The position numbers were made by a program, and so were the translations under genes. DNA of 64,000 nucleotides from Opeltia flavorubescens (Eukaryota; Ascomycota; Lecanoromycetes; Teloschistales; Teloschistaceae). The number at the start of each line of letters is the position of its first letter. Position 1 is the first letter of the stretch. Shown piece after piece: positions 12,701-25,700 of this stretch. The stretch is taken from contig KE546965.1 of the NCBI GenBank assembly GCA_000442125.1, forward strand, positions 1,054,001-1,118,000, in the 5' to 3' direction. Under the pieces are notes generated by a model, which saw nothing but the letters and a program-made list of their open reading frames with translations, made no database searches and had not been told where the DNA came from.

Positions 12701-15700
12701 GATCTCAATGCATCAAACGAGGAAATAATATCTACGTATCATCGAGTTTCTGTCATGGTAGACACCAAATCTGATGGACTTCTGTAAATCGTTGCCTCGA
12801 AGTGTGAAGCATAGAGACACAATTGCAAACTATAATGAGCTCGAAGATTATCTTTCGTATTGTTTCGCTTTCTTTCCTGTCCTATAGATTGAAACAAACG
12901 GAAAGTCAGGCTTCCTCATATGCGGCGGATGGGAAATACCGAGTTTTGATTCGGAGACTATGGATTACTCAAGATCTTACGACAAATACTCAGACCAAAT
13001 CGGGGGGAGCAGAAATATAAAGAACTTATAGATATCTGATGACAATGTCCTGATGCTAGGGAGTTGATCGCTAATACCTAGACCACTTTGACGCCAATCA
13101 ATATGCGAGGGCGCAACGCCGACCCGGTAAATTGAAAGAAAGAATCTCAACAGCTGGCTCTCTGTGCTTGATGTTTCGATCTGAGCAAACGCCATGGTTC
13201 CCGGAAAATTGATATGGTATCAAAGAGTCGGCTGCGAGTCTGATATTTGTATCAGCGGAATTGAAATAGTTGAAGATGATATCGGCTGCGTGGAAGGATT
13301 GCTCGTTTTCCATCACGCCGCCGACAAGTTCTGAAATCCTTCCTTCCGAGGATTTTCACTATCCGGGAAAAATGATGGCGAGAATGATGATCTGGAATGA
13401 GAGATTGAACCTCTACATCGCAGCGAATGTATGGCATTGGATGATCAGTCAGATTCTGATTTTAGAAAACACTCAGCCAGAGACAATGTGAGTTCACATG
13501 CAACACCCTTTCTGTGAAAGAAGATACTTCCAGGCATCTCGTTGTGCGGCTGAGACTTAGTCAAGAATATTCTATTGGCAAAACCACTAGGGACACGCCG
13601 TCATTGAAGAAATCTCAAGAGTAAAGGCCGCAAGTGAGCTCGAGAAGAAATTTGGCAACGACCTTAACATCGATGGTTTTCCAACATTCAAAGGGAAGAT
13701 GGTACTTGGCATTGTCAAGTTTTCATTATCACTCGGAACGAATGTTAAAAGGGAACCTAAGAAGGAAGGTACGAGGAACTCACCGGCGCATAAGTCACCT
13801 CAGAAATCCTTGCCGCGGACAACTATACCTACAGTCTCCAGCACTGCGCAGCCCTCTCCCAGTGTATCAGAATAATTCACTAAGAATCTAATTTAACTAA
13901 AGCAGCATCCAATATCACTAGTGCTGATCCCCCGCGTATATTGGAGCACTATGTCATTGGCAACAATTCATATCAAAGCGTCAGAAAAACTCGATCGACC
14001 TTTAGACATATTTATTCGTCTATCGAAGTTGTAAAAGCCCGCGGCGGATACCTGGTAGATGCGACAATACAGATGTAACAAAGAGGCCAAGAATAATCAA
14101 TCGGCTGTTTGACCACATACAGATATCTCCACGAATTTGCAACCTCTAGTTTGAGCACGAGCACGAGTCCGAACGTAGGCAGAGCAATGAATGTTCGCAT
14201 CGACATATATCAGACAAACTTATACGTTCTCACCTCATCGGTTCTATCCGAGAAGAGGTGTGGGCATGTTGTCATCAAACAACCCTTTGATTCAGATTCT
14301 CGTAAGTAAATACTTAAAATATCGCCATTGCCTTCTTGAAATACTCCAGATATCCTGATGATGTTCTCAAGACCCGATAGAAAGTAAAAACTTGCTTGGA
14401 GCGTTCACTTCTCGGAGAGCAATATAGTGAAGGAGTGATGTTACACAAGATCGGTGCAAAGTCCTCGAAAACCACGACAAATCGGCCTTCGCTGCGCGAT
14501 ATATACCCCACATAGAAATCAGGCTAATCCGCTCCATTTCCTGTCTCCCTTTTATGGAATCATCGACTTCGAATTATCCGTTCCAATTCCTACTAGCTCA
14601 ATATCCCGAGTATACCAGATCCAACTAATCCGTTACATCTCCTACAATCTCATTCAGATATCCAACCTAACTCCGGCTCTTTCGTGGTTTCTCATGCTTT
14701 CCTGTTCTCAAAAATATACAAGATTTGACCTCTCTTCTCCACATCCTGCCCATTTTCGCTCAAGTACGAATCGTGAAAACCATACTGGGTCTTGAACCTC
14801 ACCATCCGGCCTGGTCGTCAGAAATGCCTACAGAATCACCAAGCCCCACAAAGACAGGGAATGAAGTATCACCAGATATGGAGAACAAGAAGGATACCAG
14901 CCTCGTCGTCAAATGGACAAGGCAGTAAGTGTTTAGAACCCAACCTGGCATTTGATTGTGCATCCCAAGTCCAGAAGGCTCAACACTCGTTCCGAGTCAA
15001 TCTTGAGAGAATCTGCATGGACCTACAAGAAGAGAAACTTAAAGCAATGAACGTCTTCTAAGATCATCTTACTATAATATCAAGAAGCTGATCTACGAAA
15101 AATATCTAATTTCGCATCGAAATTTCTTTAGAGTTATTGAATTCTTTAGAGTCCTCGGTTTTATCAATGATACTGGGGAAGATTTTCATCGTTTGCTGAC
15201 AACTTTGTGCTCTCTACTTCGCCTGACCTGAATATTTTTTTGTATGTGCTTTACATGCGCATCAAACGAAAAAGTCGATACTGGCCCAAAGCAAATCCTT
15301 TCCTCACCCTTGTTCGCAATAGGATCATGTTTCAAGGACAGGAGTCTGGAAGCCCGCCAAGTTTTTGTGCCGACGGTCTCAAAAAACATCTTCTATCTAT
15401 TTAGTAAAAATTCATAAATAATCTCCTGTCAATGCAGGACCTCTATGTCTGAAAGGACAGCCGAAGCTGCCTCTCTTCCAGCGGCAATAGAATCGTAGAG
15501 TCCGAGATATCATGCAAAAGCGGGATTTTGACCAGATCCAGAAACTCAAAATAAATCGGCACCAAGGATACGCAGATCCTGTGGGTCATGACAATAAACG
15601 GCCATATCAATCGCATAATGAAAGAAGATGCGGACAAGGCTTAACGTGAATACGAGGAGGCTAACAAGGATGTCCCCGATCAGAGCGAGATCCCCACCGC

Positions 15701-16374
15701 GGCCGAGAGGCGTCCATCAAAACGATATGCTAAGTTCTGCAGCGACTACCAACAGCAGCAAGCACAGTCGGTAAAGAAAGGCAGAATGCCTTCACCGCTC
15801 TCCACGAGGATACGGAAGTCTGAGTATACAAAGAGCAGAACACCGTCTCCACAACGTTCAACAATTCCACCGCTGGACCAGCAATCTCCAAGCCAAAAGT
15901 CATTGCAGCGGACGAGACTGGTCAGACCTAACTTTCGGCATTATTTACACCGCTGATTCACTACGACTCCTGGAGACCTTTTAGCAATCTACTATACAGA
16001 GACTAAACGCCAAGCTATAAAGCCGATTGTACCACCCTGACAGCGTTCCACGACGTTTAGGTCTTTGATGCCCTTTCTCACAAAAACTATCTTATTCCTC
16101 ACTGTTTATAATCACAGAAATGAATCACTCGGTCAAATCGAAGTGACGAAAAGCTACACGGAGATGCTGCACAAACAGCTTTGTCCAACTATACAGCCCA
16201 CATTATATCTAAATGCTACTCATGGTACCAGCACCTGGGCGGAGCACATCGCGGGGTCGCAAATCATTGTAGCCCCGGCTTTTTTCAATCCCGTAAATTG
16301 ACACAGTAGGAACTCGATGTATCGATTTGCTGACAACCGTATGCGCTGGCTATTACTGCGGAAAAGAAGAAGGA
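9701..16374. other. gene desert, middle-left part
   Basis: No gene supported. Open frames reach about 116 codons (minus strand 12708-12358, started by a TTG codon only). A frame without any ATG stays open for about 100 codons at roughly 15645-15955 (+) and encodes a Ser/Pro/Gln/Lys-rich, low-complexity peptide that looks like debris of a disordered or gag-like segment. A small run of imperfect TTTGGCG-type units lies near 12250-12290. I see no tRNA and no intact transposase. Confidence 0.45.
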
Positions 16375-17470
16375 TAATACCGCCGGTGGGTACACCCTCG
16401 TAAGCCCAGAGATATTAAGCCTTAGCCTTAAGCTCTAAAATATGCTTAGAATCGTAAAGAGAGAAGAGACGCGGCTTAGGCCGCCGCTAGCGATGTTCTA
16501 CGTAGGCTAAGCCCTATTCTTCTAATAAGAATTTCCTTAGCGAGCTTCTATGTGTTTGTATAACCGGTAGTTTACTAAAGAAATACGGTATTTAATCTTC
16601 ACGGTTTAAAAGTTATAGGCCGCCTAAAGGCAATAACAAGTTTAGTACGTTAAGCTTCTATATCGGTTTTTCGCTTAAAAACCGTTGAGTTCGAAAAACT
16701 ATTAATATAAAATCTACTTGTCACGTTCGAAAAACCTGTAATAAATTACTAACTATTACCCCTCGATTTCACCGGTCGCATACCTGTAGCTAGCTAGCTC
16801 CACCAGCTCACCCCTGCGTACTAGCCCGGGGTTCCTAGGGCCAAAATCGCTCAAATCGCTCGAATCTACAATCAGATTTTTTATAACGTTGACAGTATCA
16901 CCGCTAGGTCAACTGTGAGTGCGAAGGCTTGGCGGCCTTAGCAGTTTCTAATAGTAGGTAGTTAAGAAGAAGAAACTATGAATCTAGTCCGTACGTTATT
17001 TATTAAAAACTGTTCGGGTACCGTTTTTAAGAAGAAACTAAAATCTTTACTTAACGTATTAAAATATATACAGTGATTGGGTTTCCTTACTATTAGGCTC
17101 TTCAGTCCGCCTAAAGGCAGTCAACGTTTTCGATACGATTTCAGTACTGTTTAAAGGACTCATAGCTGCTCGCTAAGGTTCCCGGTCGGTATGACCATAG
17201 ATCAAGCCGCGCGGCTCAAAGGGGAATACTTGTAATCCGACAGAATACGGCACCGAGTCTCACAGGTACAGAGGAAAAGAAACAGAGTGGGTCGATGAAC
17301 GATAGTCCTATGCCATAGCCATGAAGGCTAAATACTCCATGTATATGAAGTACTAAATGCCGGTAGACTCGAACGCTTCCGGCAACAGAGCAGGACTTAG
17401 GAAAAAGACCGACCTCCCATCAGCACGGCTTTCAATACTTAATGGTCTTTTATCGCTAGCTAAGTTTGCA
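16375..17470. repeat. RIP-like TA-rich repeat block, class undetermined
   Basis: About 1.1 kb differs sharply from its flanks. It is crowded with TA dinucleotides, TTAG/CTAAG words and stops in every frame, as left by repeat-induced point mutation (CpA to TpA) acting on a duplicated element in ascomycetes. It also holds the short inverted repeat GTTGAC...GTCAAC at about 16890-16916. The borders are judged by eye. No coding domain survives, so I cannot say whether the parent was an LTR element or a DNA transposon; it is best treated as an old, broken copy. Confidence 0.5.
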
Positions 17471-19560
17471 ATATGAAAAGTACTGACACTGTTGGGTTGT
17501 ATCTAGAAATTCCTGACATGGTAGCTCGATGCAGGGTCAACTGGGAAATATCGCTGTCAAGCAGAACGATGGAACCGAGGACGAGATGAGAAGATATCTG
17601 CAAGCTTTAGATCTCTCGGAGCCTACGAAGCTTAGAATCATCGCAGAATTGAATCATGAGCAAGAGCGAGTAATCCAGTTCTTTGTAGAGGAGCTCGCGC
17701 AAGAAAAACTAGTGGATTAATCATCACACTTCTCTATGTATACGTTATGGTTCAAATCGGTATGGTATACATCATGGACCATTCTGGATCTATTAACAGT
17801 ATCTCATCATCTCAAATACTGCGTAACCCTTGGATATCATGGTTTTATTGATTTTCTGGATTGCATGATTCATCGACGAAAGCAGGGAAAATTTGACTCT
17901 TTCCTCAAATCAAACTTTGCTCGGCAATCAAAGCGAGATCAGAGTACTTGGATGGTAAAAGATATGGAAGGCTATCGGATGAGTCTGAGGAATATGTGGA
18001 CTCTATAAGAGCCGTCGGGAGGGATCGAGTAAGATCTTTGGATCCTTGTTTGAGTGCTTTGGAAATGCCTGAAGCAGGCTTCAGTGGCGACATCAGATAA
18101 CAAAACTGCGATACTACAGTGACTATGGCGACTATATCATACAATTATATACTTTCTGATATCCAACATTACCAAGGTCAGCGATATCAAAAGATGCCAG
18201 AACTTTTGATACCATAGGCACACACTACGCTTTGAGCCGCCATCAGTAGCAGTCAAGATCCTGAACGTTCAATGGACGGCGTTTCAAAATACATGTCAAG
18301 GTTGCAACGAACTTTGTCGTTTTCCCCATGTGTCAAGGCCGCAACGACTAAGGTAGCAGGAAGAGTGTGAGTTGGACGAGCGAAAACGCTAGGACGAGCA
18401 CGGATTCAATTGTCCAAATCTTGGTGAGTTGATTGCGAGGATGAATGCAGTGGTCCGACTGGCCCGACTATAAGAAAGTAAGGAGCGCCTAGTTCGAAAA
18501 CCAGCAAACGAGGGAGAGCATCGATACCCATCAGCGAAGGTCGATATCTAATGGTTCTCAAATATGGGTAGCTTACTCGATCCCCATTGCTGTGCATCGG
18601 CAAACAAGGACCGGAAACCAAGTTTTCCTCTGGAATATCCGAAGTCCGATACTGCACTTCCATGCAACAGGAATCATACTCTGCATCCTCCACAAGAGTT
18701 GTCAATTCTCAAGTAATGGGATTGATTCTAGATTTCCAAGCCAAAGAGAAAGCATATCCGCCTTGACTTGAATTGATGCTGTAGCAATGAGGCTAAAAAG
18801 GACCTAGATCCAGAATCAAAGAACTAAAATTAGATCCTCTAACGAGAAACATTATCACGATCAGCAAATGAAAGCTACCAGGGATGGGATAAGTAGAACT
18901 CAAGATCTTTTGATAAACATCACTCCGTGCCATGTCAAACAATGATACCCAACGACCGACATGGCATGCCCTTCGATTCTGTATTGGAAGGCAATCGTGG
19001 CTATAGATGTCAAAATAGGCGCGGGTTCATCTGAACCATCAGGTCAAAATCCAGATGGGCAGTGTCAGGGACACACATCCTCAACGAGCATATTAATTCG
19101 AATATACAACATAGGTTTCAATCTTTACTTCGCCGAGCGACCGCACAAATGAACTCAGTCGAGAGAAATTGAACAAAAGAAGAGAAGCGCAGAGCATGTC
19201 AAACTCTAAGATATGGCGGCAGAAGAAAAAGAGATAGAGAAACGGGAGAAAGAGAGCAGACTAAACGTGATCGGGAGTCAGAGACGAAGTACTTAAAAGA
19301 GCGGAAAGATTGTCCAAACAGAGCGGGAATGATTGGCAGGATGAAGAGGAAAGTTTTGGATTGGATTTCGTGTAAGACGATAGACTTGAATCGCAAGTCG
19401 TGAACACTCGAAACATTTAGGGCGAAGTGATCCCAAATCAAAATCGCGCTTACATTGAACAGATGGGGATCATTCCCCCGATGAGCCCACTCACCGACTA
19501 TTTGTTAAAGGGGAGGGTAATTTGCGGCAGATTAATTCGACAATGAAAGTAAATGCCGTC
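17471..19560. other. gene desert between repeat relics
   Basis: No gene supported. An ATG-started frame at 17529-17720 (+, 63 codons) has a protein-like composition rich in Glu, Leu and Gln with heptad-like spacing, but it matches nothing I recognise. Other frames are below 100 codons and look random. Confidence 0.4.
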
Positions 19561-19618
19561 CTAAAAGACTTTGACTCTACGATTCTTCACAATACCTACA
19601 TCTCTAATGCTAGGGCGG

Positions 19619-19664
19619 ATCCAAGCGTTCGACCCTTGGATGAAGTTATGTATGTAAAACTTCA
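19619..19664. repeat. two adjacent perfect hairpins
   Basis: A 7 bp stem (ATCCAAG, 19619-19625, with CTTGGAT, 19635-19641) closes a nine-base loop containing TTCGA. It is followed by a second 7 bp stem (TGAAGTT, 19641-19647, with AACTTCA, 19658-19664); the stems share base 19641. Two perfect stems side by side are unusual in this decayed background. They lie some 25 bases from the tRNA-like relic and may belong to the same element. Confidence 0.4.
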
Positions 19665-19688
19665 CGTCGAGCCCTATCAGTAATTTAT

Positions 19689-19756
19689 TGGTACAAGCCG
19701 GGCTTCGAACTTCCGCACGCACAACTAGCCTAACCCAATGCTATCCGAGTTACGGA
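19689..19756 (-). repeat. tRNA-like pol III promoter relic (possible SINE head)
   Basis: Read on the minus strand, this stretch holds a near-perfect B box (AGTTCGAAGCC against GGTTCGAANCC). Upstream, at tRNA-like spacing, is a weaker A-box-like segment (TAACTCGGATAGCATTGG). A partial T-stem can be drawn, but no 7 bp acceptor stem and no poly-T stop follow, so this is not a working tRNA gene. A decayed tRNA-derived SINE or tRNA fragment is the simplest reading. Confidence is limited because no second copy lies in the window. Confidence 0.3.
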
Positions 19757-19764
19757 GCGTTTCA

Positions 19765-22700
19765 CGCATATCTACAACGACGTTGATATCGCAAGTCACT
19801 TTAAAAACAATATTGAATTCTGGACTTTAGCATAAGAGCGTAAATCTTCATATTTGAGAAGCAAACGCGCGGTCGCAAAGGTGCACATTAAGATATTGAT
19901 AGATAGATCAAAAGGAGTTCACGGACAGCTTAATTGATCCTTGCTCTGAGGGAAAACTCGCCTCAGTGAGGAAGTCTATAGTCATTAAGAAGGGCCTGAT
20001 AAACTCCCGACAAACCGAATACGATGGATTTGTTCCAAGTAAATTGGAATGAATCACTGCCAGTGGAGTATTTCGTGTACCCCATTTACACTCGAATATA
20101 CATGGAAGATTATCAAAAATCTCAATTTAGAGCGATCCAGTCCTTCAGCCGACTTATCTACTCATCCAAATATACTGCTTGAGACAGCAGATACACAGCA
20201 TATGTCTAGGACAACCGGTAAATCCGCTGCAGTCAATTTCAAAACATCATTTTAATATTGATTGATTCTGTTACAGCAAGTGAACCTATTACCACTGATG
20301 TTTTCATATTATACAAACCTTAAATTTATATAATGCCTACCTGAATCTGCTACAGATAAGACTACCAATGAGAGAACCAAATTCTAGCGGCTTCGACACC
20401 TGATATCGTATAGCCCAAAGCTTCAAATGGTCGTAGAAAAGATTTAAGGCTGGAATGATTGGCACGCGTATATCTTGACGAAAGTTTTTGCCAATAGATT
20501 CAAATACATCGATCAAGTCTTGGTGGTCGGGTCAGCCAATACCCATACTGAATTTCGAGGTTCCCAACTTTCGATATTCCAGATGTTGATGCATCAATGA
20601 GTGTCACCAATTCAGAAGGATGAAGTACCTCTACTCCGACTACATGCGAATAGTGCTCGTCAAGACTCAGGAAATAGTATCATGCAGAGCATGTACAAAG
20701 ATCATTACAATCCGGCCTTATGTAACACCAAGGGGTACCGGTGCGAAGCTGGCTCAACGACGTCGACGACGGAGTCCACCATAAGTGCGCTTGTTCGGTA
20801 CATGGAACCAATGTTGTTCTTGATCAGCTTCCCCAATGGTGATTAGTACTCGAAGAATCTTTTTGCACGGCTACGAAGGTAAAATGCTATGCTCTCCGTG
20901 GCGTTATTGGAATTTACTATGACCGGGAACAGCACGGTGCAAACCGGGATCAAAGAACAGTACAGGAGGACAAGAATCTCCTTGGTGCAATCTTTGGAGA
21001 TGCCATTGAGTATCATTGTAGCGCGACCTGGTCTACCGGATGCAACATACTATCACAATTCGATGCTTTGAATCGATGCAGCTCTACAAGAAAGCGAGAA
21101 TCTTGAAATCTTAGCTCATCTAGATATACTAGATCAGGACTCAATACATTCCTATGGGAAGATTTGTTCCAAGAGGCCGAGTCGATCTCTTTACTTATAT
21201 TTCAACGCGTCAAATCAGTTGACCAGTTTTGCAGAGTGAACTCTCTGTCGTCAGTCTTTAGCTCTAATTAAATTCCTCTTCACCACTTCCTTGGAATTAT
21301 CTTATCCCCATTCAGTGGCTTTGTGCATTACAGATTTCTCTCGTGAATATCCAAATATGAATTAGGGTAACAAGTGCCTAGTTTACCTACTAGCATTTAC
21401 ATCCTTCCACCGCGTTTGCGAGCCAAAGCTCACATTCGACAGGTCTGGGAAAAATGGGGCAATCGAGCAAGCCATCTCCGACAGATAGGAGGAGCTATCA
21501 GCTTAGACTTATACTGAAGTTGGATGCTAGAGCAAAAGCTGATACTCTTAGTGGATTGCCCTGACCAGCTTCACCTACTGGCTTTGGCAATTTTGATATG
21601 CCAATAATCTTGAACTACTTACCTTAGTAATGGTCACGATATCGGAAATATCGAGCTAGCAGAAGCCACCCAAGTAACTTGAAGGCAGCTGTACGATGAT
21701 TTACCCAGGGTACAGACGTAGGCGGCTGTCACTTCGGGTTTCTACGGACATCCAAATGCTTAATACGTCTGAATTTCATTCTATAAGAGCACCATTTGAA
21801 GACTTGTGAAGTCCAAATCACCTTATTTGATTGGTCCTGCACATAAATCTAATACACTCCTATCCACATGTATAAAACTCGCTTTGAAAAATTCTCATTC
21901 ATCATTCTGTTGGGTTGAATCATTCGATGGCGTTCTCATGGCCTCAGGTCTGGGTCTTCCAAGATATCAAACTGCTGCTACGACTTCTAGTATACAAACG
22001 CATATCAAAGCAATATGCCGCTTCCAGAGAGAAAAAAGCGTTTGCAACCATTTCAGTCAAAGATTTTTGACGCTCTAAGTACGTTGCCATGGTCAGTCCT
22101 ATTATTATAATTCTGAATACCTAAAGATTGATCGTCAGAAATTATCAGACCACTCTTTCTTATGAACACTCGTCAGATACGATAAGAATATCAGGATGAG
22201 CTATGCTGCTATAGACTTTGAAAATTGGGACCTCTATTTACAGATTGACACATAACGTCGCAGCAGATACTTAACGTCTTCTACAATTTGAACGGATAGC
22301 TCGTGATCAAGAAGGTTATTCATTACTTTGCCCTATATCAAGGACTCCCATATCTTTGTCGGAAGAACTCCCATTTCCTCAAAATCAAGACTATACCTGG
22401 CGGCGCTCTCAAAGCTCTGAGATGTAAAAAGACGAACAAGAATCTGAGGAGGCTGCCAAGGACTCGCCGTACATCATATTTGGGACTTCCCTGATCAATT
22501 ACATCACGATTTGAGACTTATAGTCCTCGTAATCCTCGTGAAACATGATGCACTCAACGAGGTCTAGTATTCGAGTTGTCTCGTCCATACAATTTGTGGT
22601 TGAAGATCATATAACAACGAGGACCCGAAAATCGAACAAGGAGTAGGCGAACGTCTACAAACAATATTGAGATTTCGAAAAGTGTTTGAGAAGAGCTTGC

Positions 22701-25700
22701 AATTCTAGATAAGGATAGAGCCGTACAAAATCATTTGGTTTAAAGCCAAGTCTAAAGATCGAATTGGAGCATTCTTTGCTTCAAACTCGAATAATCCTCG
22801 CGATGATCTCTTGATAACTTAAATTCGGCTTGGCATACATTGTCATTTTGTCTAATGAATCTCAAAATGGCGCCAATGGTCAGGCTCATAAATGTGACTG
22901 ATCAGAGGATGGCTCAGGTTCTTAAACGAAACTTTGAGGATAAAATCTAAGAGGAGAATATTAACCGCCAGCTTCTCCCTTGTTTGGCAAGTCGATGGAA
23001 CGTCTCGTAATAAAACTCAACAAAAGATGAAAGTATAGTACAGCGGGAAGATTGTCGCAAAATGTTGATTGGTTCTCACTATCCGATAATGTATGCGTGT
23101 GTCGGCTCCCACAATTCGGTATTTATAGCAAATGAAGACGAACTCATAACAAGACAATTCATACGTGATTCAATTCTCTCAGCAGAGGAGGCTTCATTTC
23201 AATCGCTTGGTCATCTTGCCTGGATCAGTAGCATAGCCTCCGAATATGAGGGATGTGCTAACGAGAATCTGGACGAACTGGGATAGAGACTACCTTGCAA
23301 CAGCAATGAATCAAATTGACCTGTGTACTAGTCTCAAGTACCAGGCTGTCCAGTTTGGCGATTACGTCGTTCGTGGTCAGAGCGATCCGAGGACAGGACC
23401 ATTCCGATTTGACAAGTTCGCCGGTAGAAATGGACTTCAGTGACCTATCCCTACCGTCTACTAGACAAATTACTCGTATCTCAATACTATATGAAGACCC
23501 AGTGCCTGATGAGGCACATTCAAGCATGTAAGCTGGACGGTACTAACAGACAGTGCTGTTCTCTGTGAGTCCAGTAATGAAGACAAAAATAGCGACGCAG
23601 CGTACACTTAGAGGAATCTGGAACTACTTAAACCTTGATTATCTCATCTATGCCCCATTCCAGTCTTGAGAGATCACGACTACCGTGGGTTCACAACTTT
23701 TTCTTGTTGAGATACGGCTGTATACGGAGTGCCTGGGCTACGGACAATATGGCCTGTCCGAGCCTGCAATGAAGACTTATATATAAAAAAACTATTTGAT
23801 TGCTACTAGGTATATATCTTCGGCTCGTGGAAAGAAAATAATAATCAGGCCAACGTCAAGTTGGACCTGCTGCAGTATGACAGTTACTGAAGAGGATTGG
23901 CTCGAGGTACAAGGAAATTGCAAAGAATATTTAATGATCCAAGACTAGCCAAAGAACGAAACTGGTACAAGACAAACTTACCTCGGATAGAATTTCAAGA
24001 TACCTTCCTAGCCAATTAATACCAATCTTTATGATGCCCCTGCATCAAGAGTTTTAGCTATTACTAAGTGTTGCGATACGCTCTCGAATCGAATTGCTAT
24101 CCCAACAGCTTTGATCTTTATCTCCATAGCTTTACAAGCTCTACGTATAAAGAAAGAGATGACTGTATAACTAGAATGAGTTTGCAATAATCATGATCTC
24201 TGCCCCCAGAAGGCCGCAAAAAGAGAAATACTAATAATTATCTCCTTACCACATCAAGTAACATACTATTCCTATTGAAAATACGAAAATGACATTCCGA
24301 CAATGCATGAATTGGGCTGGAAAGAATAAGATACATGTTATGAATGGTTTCAGAACTTACCATTTCTTATCTTGTAAACGATGATATTGTTGGGCTATTA
24401 CGAGTCTTCGACACATTACTATAAAAATGACATTATTCCCCCCGAAGACCTATTTCGCCCGGAAGACCTATCTCGAAATCAGACGCGTGATAATGGAGTT
24501 AAATATGCAGACAGTGAATGCATCAGAGCTCTCAGAAGTCGAAAAGTCTGATTTCAAAAAGCTTATCAGATATCCCGATATATCATATGATTCACCACTT
24601 TTCGAAAGGTTTTTCATCTTTAGGACCAGAAATTTCAAATGATGTTCCAGGGCTCACTAGGGAAAGTTAGGTAGATTCTACAGCTGGACTTTAGCCACTG
24701 TCGAACATCGATGAAAATAGTCATTCTCAAGTCTTACGGAAAGCTCTGGATATAACGCCTCTATTCGTCCCTCTAAAGCGGCCAAACACAAGGCTAGAGA
24801 GGATGCATCCACCAACGCTAAGGTACGTCACCTTGTAACCTATTTGGTGCGGAGACAAAGTAATGGTCTCAATTGGCCGATTGACCAAACCCCTTACAGA
24901 ATTATCATTACCGGACGAGGTAGCCAAAGAATTGCCTTGAATCACTCAATTATACCGAGGGGTATTGTCCTTTATTACAATTCTGCCCCAAATGGGATGT
25001 TTTCAAAAATGTTCCAATTCTCACCAAGTTTCAATGAATACTTTGGGAAATTACTCAAGAAGTCGCAAGTGAATCCTTTGTCCTTGATGAATGTATTAAA
25101 ATCGTATTCCGGAGCTTTACACGTGAATTTCGGAGAGTATTACCGATATGGATACTCTGCTTTTTAAAAAAATTGAGATATCGGAGTGGCTGAAAGCCTG
25201 GATAAAGTGATTCCTCATATGTGAGAATAATCATATTGAAGTGGTATAAGGGACAGGAAACAAAGACACTATAGCATTATAAGTATATACTAAAGCAAAC
25301 AATGTTGAAATTATCAGCTTACGCTTAAAATTTGCCGAGGTTTCAGGATGTATAATTCAAGACAAATCTATACGCTTCTCCATATCAACATTTATATTTC
25401 CAAAATTAATATCTTCAATCCTTCATCGACGTTCTGTCGATATTCCTATAATTTAATCACATATCATTCTAGGAACAGTCACTCCGCGCCTTACCCATAC
25501 CCACTGCGAGACTATTATCACCTCAACAACAGCAACACAGCATACTGCAAAATGCACCAGAAATAGTGCAGTATACATGAAGTCTCTTCTGTTCAAGATG
25601 AGACATGCATGGCATGTGCGAGAAGCTGAAGCTATTGCCTATCTCTCTAGAGATTTCCGAATAATGTTTCATCTGGTATTTGGTTGAGTTTTGAAGAGTA

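Noticed and set aside
19600-19780. A functional tRNA gene.
   Set aside because: A B box is present but no acceptor stem or terminator can be drawn; only a relic is supported.
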